Positions 57,604-64,000 of a stretch of 64,000 nt of DNA are shown here, in pieces (position 1 is the first letter of the stretch; the number at the start of each line of letters is the position of its first letter). The stretch spans positions 706,209 through 770,208 of the forward strand of contig MZZL01000403.1 of assembly GCA_002749535.1 (NCBI GenBank). Direction: 5' to 3'. Source of the DNA: Apophysomyces variabilis. Lineage: Eukaryota; Mucoromycota; Mucoromycetes; Mucorales; Mucoraceae. The notes beneath the pieces are model-generated. The model made no database searches. It was not told the origin of the DNA and saw only the letters and a list, made by a program, of their open reading frames with translations. Position numbers and translations under genes: made by a program.

Positions 57604-58645
57604 GGTAACTTATAAAAAATCGAAAACAAAACACGAAGAAAAAAATGCGTCTCTCCTCTGTTTATATTTTTTGAGTGCCAAGAAATACTGTTTATTGAAC
57701 AATTTTTTACGCTACTCTAAATCAATTTTGCGCCCATGCAAGGATCAAGTTTGCGCTAAAAAGAATATAAATAAGCGTCATTAGTAAATGGATTATGCGG
57801 GAAATATATTTTACTTACCTCAACTTGGTCCTCCAGTGGACACAAAATTCATTCGAGCAGCGTAAAAAAATGTTCATGGTTAGTAAATGGAAGGATAGCT
57901 TGACATTTTTTTTACTTACCCCGGAAGGGTAATCCTACCCAAAGGTGAGGGCCGGTATAATGTAACGCACAGCAGAGGACTTGAAGCGATGCAACGCCTG
58001 GCGAGGACTTGGAAGCAGAAGATAATGAATAACACTGTGCATAAACAGACAACATTTATTTTTCACTTACCTAGTGGAGTGCAGGGAGCTTACTCACACA
58101 ACCAAGGTGGTTTGGGACAGAGGTCATGCAGGCTAAAGGATACAGAAGACGGACATCAGTCATTCTGTACATATGATCAATGTGAAATACATACCGGGGA
58201 TGTTTTGGATAACAGAGCCAAGGAGCAGAAAAGGTGTTGTCCCTTCGCGCTTTAATAGTACGTGATTACTGAAACCAAAAATCACAGCCATGGATTAGAA
58301 AATCGATGGATGTCTTATGGATGACAACAATTCAGAGATAAGACAGCAATTGTCCTAAGAGTAAATGGATTCAGTCTGATAGAAGGTCTCGAACAGAATG
58401 GAACATCTGTAGAGGAAATAGACCCTCTTCGTTCGTTTCTGTACGTCCTTGATGCTATCATATCCGTTTCTGTCAGTTATGGTATTAGAAACTGTCAGGG
58501 CAATGTGCCCCAATTCCGGTTCTGCTCAATTGTATTGCCTTATATTCCACTTAATATTCCCTGCATGTAGTTATGTTCTACTTTTCTTCTATTGTATCTT
58601 AAACTTTGTCTATCAGGGAGTCACAAAAGATTGGATTGCCACGGA
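57604..58645. other. Interior of the Tc1-type element, exon-like but unassigned
   Basis: On the minus strand three near-consensus splice donors GGTAAGT occur close together (around 58065-58071, 57916-57923 and 57812-57819), each downstream of a GC-richer block of 50-120 bp. This looks like a chain of small exons or leader exons upstream of the transposase, but no protein family could be read from them. Confidence 0.35.
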
Positions 58646-58912
58646 TTGAACGGTTATTATCTTGTCATGGATAATGCGCCCATCCATACACCAGTCAAGG
58701 TTAAGTAGTTGGTCGAAGAAACAGGATACAAATGTCTCTATCTCCGTCTCTACTCTCCCTTTCTTAACCCAATAAAAAGGTTTTGGGCCAAAGTGAAGGC
58801 TGGGGTAAGAAGGGAGCCCTTACAAGTTGACGATAACCTTCAAGAGCGTATATGTTCAAGCAGCGCGAAAAGTAAAGCGCTCAGACTGTCAAGAATGGAT
58901 CAGACACTCTGA
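58646..58912 (+). pseudogene. Tc1-type transposase C-terminal relic
   Basis: The plus-strand frame reads LNGYYLVMDNAPIHTPVKVK, then a stop, then LVEETGYKCLYLRLYSPFLN and PIKRFWAKVKAGVRREPLQV. The second catalytic Asp region is intact. The usual catalytic Glu in the N-P-I-E-x-F-W motif is Lys (NPIKRFW), so it could not be active. It is in the opposite orientation to the 56.3-57.6 kb transposase and represents a separate, older copy. Confidence 0.72.
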
Positions 58913-59492
58913 GAGCTTTTTCGTTAGGTGCAAAAATAGAGAACCACTTCTTTAAATAAATTCGTCTTGCTGTGGTTTGGAACAAACTATCTCAGTAACT
59001 AGTGAATATAGACACGACTGTACGCAAAGAAGGATAGTCTGACCGCAAATATTTTTATCCAATCATGCAAAAGCATTTTTTGGATTCCACAAAAACTTGA
59101 ATCCCAGTCTGCAAATAAAAAAAAATATAGAAAAACACGCAGACAAATAGGAAAAACAGGTAAATACATGGAGCAAGCGACTTGGTTTCTAAAAATATGA
59201 CATTGATTTTGATTGGACAGTGACATCGACTTTAGTTAGCACGCGACGTCAATTTTTCATTGGCAACCGATGTTAATTTTGGATGGCACTGTATCTTAAC
59301 AGAAAGGTGTACAAAACATAAAGGGACTAGTTACTTGATTTGTTGGCAATGGTTTTTTGTTTAAATATCCAAGAATTCAAGTACTTGCGGCGCAGCTTTG
59401 ACAGCATAACGTGGTTACTGTGATGAGGATACAGATTTCCCAAGTAAAGTTTTCGACTGCTCCAGATATATAACACATACTCCCTGCTGTTC
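58913..59492. other. Right end of the Tc1-type element and copy C 3' flank
   Basis: Contains the right inverted terminus (about 59215-59291) and then 200 bp of flank downstream of the copy C stop. No gene is supported here. Confidence 0.5.
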
Positions 59493-60572
59493 TTACTGCT
59501 TCTCATTGAGGGATATCTTCTGTTCATTTGTCTGAGACTCCAGTGTAGAATATTCCGAAAACTCATCGCTGTCCTCTTCAACTGTTTCTGTTAACTGCGG
59601 CGTTGACTCTTCTTTCGGGCTCAGGTCATCAGGCGCAGCACCGGATTTGACATCACCGGAGTGAATTTCGGGACGAGCGATCTGGGTGCTTTCTTCCTGC
59701 ATGGGTTGTTATTTCCATACTGCTGTTCCCAAGTCATTGTAGATACCTTTGGTTTGTCTCCTTGCGTGAGTGTGTTTATAAAAAGGTTCAAAGTAAACAT
59801 CCCACTGTCATCTTTTTTCGAAGCATTTAGATCCTCAAGAGCTTTCCTATAATCATCTTCACTGGATATCGTCAAGACATCACTACTTTCCGCATATGCA
59901 TATGTCAAATCAAATTCGTCGGATCCCAACTTGAACTTGTTGCGGACCTGCAAGATGATTTTGATTGAGACCACTATCTTCTCAAGCTATGGTAGGTACC
60001 TCTTCGCGCAATTCTAGGTATTCAGGATACGCATCATTATAGACTAGCGAGCGAAGCTGTTTTGCATGATTCATTACGTTGATAAGCACCACTGTCGGGA
60101 AATCTGAAGATGTATTACGGAAATGGTCTTGCAAAGCATCAAGCTTTTTTCGTAATAGAATATCCACAAGTTCTTCTCGTCGTAAGTTTTGTTCTTGAAG
60201 GTCATATATTTCTTTATCCTTTGCTTGAATATCGCAATTGTATTTGAATTCCAAAAGCTCCAATTTGAATTCAGTGAATATGCGGATCATTCGTTCCCTC
60301 TCCTCCGGAATAAGAAGCTGATGATTTTTCAAGAAGAAGATATGATCGTCCGTATTTGTGAGTAGTACACCAATGGCTACTTTTACGCGAGGATACTGAG
60401 CACTGATGCTATGGAAGTTTTCTTTTACATCTTTCAATCTTGTTTGCATCACTTGCAAAATATGATTGAATACGATTGCTATCTAATAGAGCATTGTATG
60501 CATATACTGGTTAGCCATCTTTGCTACCCCGAGACAGATAGGCAGCACCTTATTGCTACTTGATTTATCCAT
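59493..60572 (-). CDS. PB1-domain coiled-coil protein, family copy C (acidic tail)
   Basis: Four phase-0 exons (60549-60572, 60000-60482, 59747-59947, 59493-59696) give 303 residues. Exon 1 codes MDKSSSNK. Exon 2 begins IAIVFNHILQVMQTRLKDVK, close to copy B, then has helices with a charged coiled-coil stretch (IQAKDKEIYDLQEQNLRREE). The PB1 domain is the clearest of the three: LRSLVYNDAYPEYLELREE, intron, VRNKFKLGSDEFDLTYAYAE, then the acidic OPCA motif SSDVLTISSEDDYRKALEDL and FTLNLFIN. Exon 4 is acidic (KEESTPQLTETVEEDSDEFS) with no fold. Type I PB1 domains bind basic partners, so a second PB1 protein is a plausible partner. Function unknown. Confidence 0.72.
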
Positions 60573-61885
60573 ATATGTAAAGTTTAAAGAAAACTGAGAG
60601 ATGCTGGAAATGATGCTATTGGATAGTGAATAGGGCTGAAGGGGGTGGGGAAAGAAGAAAGAAGAGGTCAATTCGCCCAGAAATTCGTTGTTATAGTGGA
60701 CCGCTTGGTAACCCGAGCCAATCATTGATCTTTGGGAAGCGGAGTCATAACTATGCTTAGCGTGCACACATGCAAACAAGAAAGTGAACCAAAGCTTGAC
60801 TTTGCAACCGTGTCTTCCAACCACAAGATAACACAGAGGCTGAAATTCAACTTTCTGCAAATTAAGACTGTATCCGTATTCTTTTCTAAGGTAATATTGA
60901 TGTGAATAACATTGGAAACGATCATAAAGAAAACGCATGATCTCGCAAGCACGCTCAGCAAATAACGCAACTAAAAATGGTTAGAATTTCTGTTTGTTGC
61001 GCATGTTCCTGATATTACGAATACTTCTCAGATGAATTTTATTCCTCAGAGTTACTGTATTAAAAACCTTTATGCTGAATAACTTTGACGATCTATAGCT
61101 GGAGAACATTATTACCTGTTCAATGAGCTGTTGAAATTGGATCTTTCAAGCAAAGGATATGTCACATGGTAATACCTTCATATGTGCTTGAACAAGTAAC
61201 CAGCAGAATTCAGCATCATCTTCGCATTGAGCAATGTAGCCTATTATATCTTTCTTTAATGTAATCGTTTCAAGATTACCACACCCTTGGCAAGATACCA
61301 ACGTTTTGCTTTCGCAGTAGAACTAAACGGATTTTTGCCGCTTTCACAACACATATGTATATCGCTGCCGTGAGGGGGGGTTGTTCCCTGTAGCACTTGA
61401 TCCTGATCTCTGTTTTCCCCGAATGAAAGCTTGTCTCGTATGCGCGTAGAACAGAAACTTGTTTGACAAGTTAGCAAGAAAGAAAGTGGATTTCCGTATG
61501 AAGGCCTGAGTTCCATATACGGAAAGCTGAAGTCTGTACTGTTGCATTACGAACATTCTCTTACCGGAAGACATATTCAGTACATGACACCGACAACCTT
61601 GTCATTGCTTATCATGACCGGCCTGGCACAGACTTGCTCAAAAAACCATACTCTCAAAGACCAGCGTGTGATCCACCTGATGACGAAAAAGTTGACGGAT
61701 GCACCTGACAACAGCTACATCGCTGGAAAATCCGACTTTATGAACAGTACCCCTTGCGATGTCCCTCTACATTCCATCCTCAGCAGGCTAGGATGAGATG
61801 GTGTCTTCATCGCCTATCGCTGCTAAGGTACGATCGAGTGTAGAGCAAGCACACATGACGAAAATCTACAAGTAAAGCGAACACA
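60573..61885. other. Intergenic region upstream of copy C
   Basis: 1.3 kb holding the copy C promoter. Open frames at 60483-60938 and 61256-61574 (minus) and 61542-61796 (plus) show no motif I can assign. The 61.5-61.8 kb part may belong to the neighbouring transposase relic. Confidence 0.4.
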
Positions 61886-62336
61886 ACATCGATTCTAGGT
61901 GCAATATCCACAACCGGCTTAATTAATCTTAGTCTGAGAGTTTCAAAACGGATAGAAAAGAGAAACTCTTGATGAGATTGAGAAGTGGCTAGTAATGAAG
62001 GGATATTACCTTGTTGTGGATAATGCTCCAATCCGTAGCTCAGCTGATCTAGTAAAGTATTCTCACTCTCAAGGATATCGATATGCATATCTTCCTCAGT
62101 ATTCTGCTGAACTGGATCTAATTGAGTAGTTCTTTTTAGTTGTGAACAGTAAAGTTGTGCGAAATAAGTTATTGGAAAAAGGATGGCTAATAGCTAGTAT
62201 TAATGAGGCATGTGATAGCTTATATTTAAATGACTTCAAATGCTTTATTTCTCTTGCTGTTGTAGATTTTAGTAATTGCCTCGACAAAGAGAGGTTATGG
62301 AGCCTCGATGCACCTTTTTCGAAAATCATTTGCTGA
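61886..62336 (+). pseudogene. Third Tc1-type transposase relic
   Basis: Plus-strand fragments in several frames: TSILGAISTTGLINLSLRVS matches ADTTSILGAISAAGLITIGV of the 56-57 kb transposase, then GYYLVVDNAPIRSSADLVKY, HSQGYRYAYLPQYSAELDLI, a stop, and FFLVVNSKVVRNKLLEKGWL. The middle of the gene is deleted and frame shifts separate the parts. Same family as the larger relic but independently decayed. Confidence 0.68.
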
Positions 62337-62659
62337 ACAAAAAAGTTAAATACACGGAAATTTTTTATATGGTACTTACTATGCGACAGGTACTTTTTTG
62401 TTAAAAAAAAAAAGTGAGTAAGATAGAAAGGAAATGAAACAAAACCATGCAAAAGGAGCAGCGATCCTAAAATTGATCAATGTTCGCGAAAATAGGCTAG
62501 CGTTGACAAAAAAGATCCAAGACAGTGAATAGTGACCCATCGAGTCTTTCGCTTCCTATTATTTTGGTTGTCCAATGTAAACATAATGCCTGTGTCAACT
62601 TTGAGACCTAAAGGGGTAAAACGGTGAAGTATCATGAGGAAATCAAAGAGTTGCACGTA
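62337..62659. other. Intergenic, nothing recognised
   Basis: About 320 bp of AT-rich sequence including a poly-A tract at 62404-62413. No gene, RNA or repeat was recognised. Confidence 0.5.
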
Positions 62660-63086
62660 GCAGCACAGAAAAAACACCCGAATCCATGTGGGCCACCGCC
62701 TCAGAACTTGAGGTCAAGACGTGCCCCCTGAGTACTGACTACTTCCTCCAACCCAATGGTCACCCTGCTGTCCTATTGCCCATCGCATACCAAACTAATA
62801 ATATACGTGGTGTTCTTCACGAGCAGTCCTGGCAGGCCTACTAATTGGGATGATTTCACAGAGGCACGCAACCCATCGCAGCAGCACAGAAAAAACACCC
62901 GAATCCATGTAGGCCACCGCCTCAGAACTTGAGGTCAAGACGTGCCCCCTGAGTGCTGACTACTTCCTCCAACCCAATGGTCACCCTGCTGTCCTATTGC
63001 CCATCGCATACCAAACTAATAGTATACGTGGTGTTCTTCACGAGCAGTCCTGGCAGGCCTACTAATTGGGATGATTTTACAGAGGC
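62660..63086. repeat. 206-bp tandem duplication
   Basis: Two direct copies, 62660-62865 and 62881-63086, separated by 15 bp (period 221). I count four differences in 206 bp, all transitions (near 62690, 62733, 62801 and 62857 in copy 1). Each copy contains the short palindrome CTCAGAACTTGAG. No open frame is conserved in it. Very high identity means recent duplication or homogenisation. Confidence 0.85.
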
Positions 63087-63669
63087 GCAGTAAAAAAGGG
63101 AAAAAGTAAAGTAGGTCGTGAAAAACGCGGACTCTGGAGATAGTAATGGACAATGACGTTGGTATTAATGTGACTGCCGCGCTTTATAAATTGGGCAGAT
63201 CGCTCCCCGCTTGAAACTTGGAAGACTCTTCCATGTCCAAAAATTTATTAACAAATTCAGACAAATATATTCCAAACGATTTGAGCGAAGATAAAAAGAA
63301 TAAGAAGAAATAAAAACATCAACGTAAATGTCGTAGTAAAAATAGATGACTTAACCTAGCAATCCGGACCGGAGCATACCCAGGTGTTGCCCCAGGCAAC
63401 AAATGGGACTTGCCACATGTGCATTTTCTAATGTGGCGTTGGCCTTTTATTCTTTGCTTCCCAACTTTCATGCCATCAAATCCACAGCTCCATGGGCTGT
63501 CGCGTGAGTATACAATACTTAGTACACAGTTTGAAGCTTGGAAATTGAAGAAAATCTTCGCAGGCGTTCCCATTGAGCAATGGACCCAAGTGGAACAGCT
63601 CTGCGACCGAGTTTTGGCTTGCTGTCCCCATATCACTATTCCTCAAAAGCACGCTCGCTAATTAAATCC
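63087..63669. other. Region upstream of the last gene
   Basis: A plus-strand frame at 63480-63661 reads HGLSREYTILSTQFEAWKLK, then KIFAGVPIEQWTQVEQLCDR, LACCPHITIPQKHAR and a stop at 63659-63661. The next frame continues ARSLIKSMLTSISLKVFDAS across the same bases, so this may be the true N-terminal part of the following gene, with an intron or an indel I could not resolve. Confidence 0.4.
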
Positions 63670-64000
63670 ATGTTGACTAGCATCTCGTTAAAAGTTTTTG
63701 ATGCCTCATTAAAACTATATTGTGAAAGAATCAAAGCTTTCTTGGACAAAGCAGCTGTCAAACAAGAGTCTGACCGTACCTGGCAACACGCGTTAGACAA
63801 GGCGAGGCTGCGAGAGACCATCGAACGACGCAAAGAAACAAATGCGTTGAAAGCTGACCTTGTTGGCGAAGACTTGGTGACTAAATCGTTAGATCAACGT
63901 ATTACGAGTCCATCCACCGAGCAGTTGTCCGTTGCAAGCATCACCTCGACTGAAAGTCCCTGCGTGGTGAATGCGACCCCTGTTGTTGGCATCAGCGCCT
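63670..64000 (+). CDS. Unidentified helical protein (partial, runs off the window)
   Basis: Open from ATG 63670 (MLTSISLKVFDASLKLYCER) to the window end, 110 residues visible. Residues 1-70 are predicted helical and charged (IKAFLDKAAVKQESDRTWQH, DKARLRETIERRKETNALKA), then a Ser/Thr-rich stretch (SLDQRITSPSTEQLSVASIT). The true start may be further upstream in another exon or frame. No family was recognised; composition suggests a cytoplasmic or element-encoded structural protein. Confidence 0.4.
   Translation, partial: MLTSISLKVFDASLKLYCERIKAFLDKAAVKQESDRTWQHALDKARLRETIERRKETNALKADLVGEDLVTKSLDQRITSPSTEQLSVASITSTESPCVVNATPVVGISA

Larger units (their letters stand above)
55262..59291. mobile_element. 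Tc1/mariner-type element with imperfect inverted termini, about 4.0 kb
   Basis: The left end is TA (55260-55261) followed by CAGTG. The right end reads CAGTG on the opposite strand with TA at 59292-59293, the expected TA duplication. Inside the left end, AATTAATATCGCTTGCCAAT (55298-55317) aligns with the reverse complement of 59250-59277 (AATTAACATCGGTTGCCAAT); similarity extends over about 36 bases. A related CCAATCAAAATCAATG motif recurs deeper in the right end (near 59200-59215), so the termini resemble an inverted-repeat/direct-repeat arrangement. The interior holds a degenerate minus-strand transposase (56330-57603) and a second plus-strand relic (58646-58912). At 4 kb it is longer than a standard Tc1 element and may be nested. 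Confidence 0.6.

Noticed and set aside
63319..63636. 105-codon minus-strand ORF
   Set aside because: Antisense to the plus-strand frame that leads into the last gene; no family content.

Overview
The window is nuclear DNA from an early-diverging filamentous fungus, most likely a Mucoromycota (Mucorales-type) genome. The evidence is intron-dense genes with short (about 45-90 nt) GT-AG introns whose donors are mostly GTAAG-like and whose acceptors are mostly TAG or CAG, AT-rich intergenic DNA, and a gene set that mixes generic fungal genes (HIS6, ALG7) with genes absent from yeast such as MED23. Exon chains below were built by hand from splice consensus, reading phase and family conservation. 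No alignment was run, so small exons and some 5' ends are inferred.

Layout. 0-16 kb is a compact housekeeping block: GID8 (-, partial), HIS6 (-), an FHIT/HNT2 HIT-family hydrolase (+), NSE3 of the SMC5/6 complex (-), a short unnamed 99-residue protein (-), DPY30 (-), ALG7 (-), the PP2A B55 subunit (+) and an ABC-F ATPase (+). A 58-N assembly gap inside poly-T follows. 16.5-25.1 kb holds two large minus-strand genes, Mediator subunit MED23 and the CCR4-NOT ubiquitin ligase CNOT4. 26.9-34 kb holds an Lpx1-like peroxisomal alpha/beta hydrolase ending in AKL, ZNHIT2, a TMEM41/Tvp38-type VTT membrane protein and a DUF3020 nuclear protein. 34.9-37.3 kb is a decayed MULE transposon carrying a SWIM finger and an OTU-like protease domain. 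39.4-48.8 kb holds a P-loop kinase, a mitoferrin, a SWIM-RING protein, MCM10 and a cyclin with a very long N-terminal extension. 49.7 kb encodes a small secreted cysteine-rich protein.

From 51 kb on the character changes to accessory DNA. Three minus-strand genes (51.3-52.5, 53.1-54.7, 59.5-60.6 kb) are paralogues: a tiny first coding exon, a helical/coiled-coil region, then a PB1 domain interrupted by a phase-0 intron at the same place. Two end in acidic tails and the middle one is fused to a MATH domain. I found no named family for them, and they are my best candidate for an undescribed system. A roughly 4-kb Tc1/mariner-type element, TA-CAGTG at both ends and with imperfect inverted termini, sits between the second and third copies. 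Further Tc1 relics and a 206-bp tandem duplication follow, and an unidentified coiled-coil gene runs off the right edge.

Functionally the housekeeping genes cover protein turnover (GID8, CNOT4), chromatin and transcription (DPY30, MED23), genome maintenance (NSE3, MCM10), N-glycosylation (ALG7) and iron transport (mitoferrin). They look like an ordinary chromosomal arm and not an operon or a biosynthetic cluster. No tRNA, rRNA or CRISPR was recognised.
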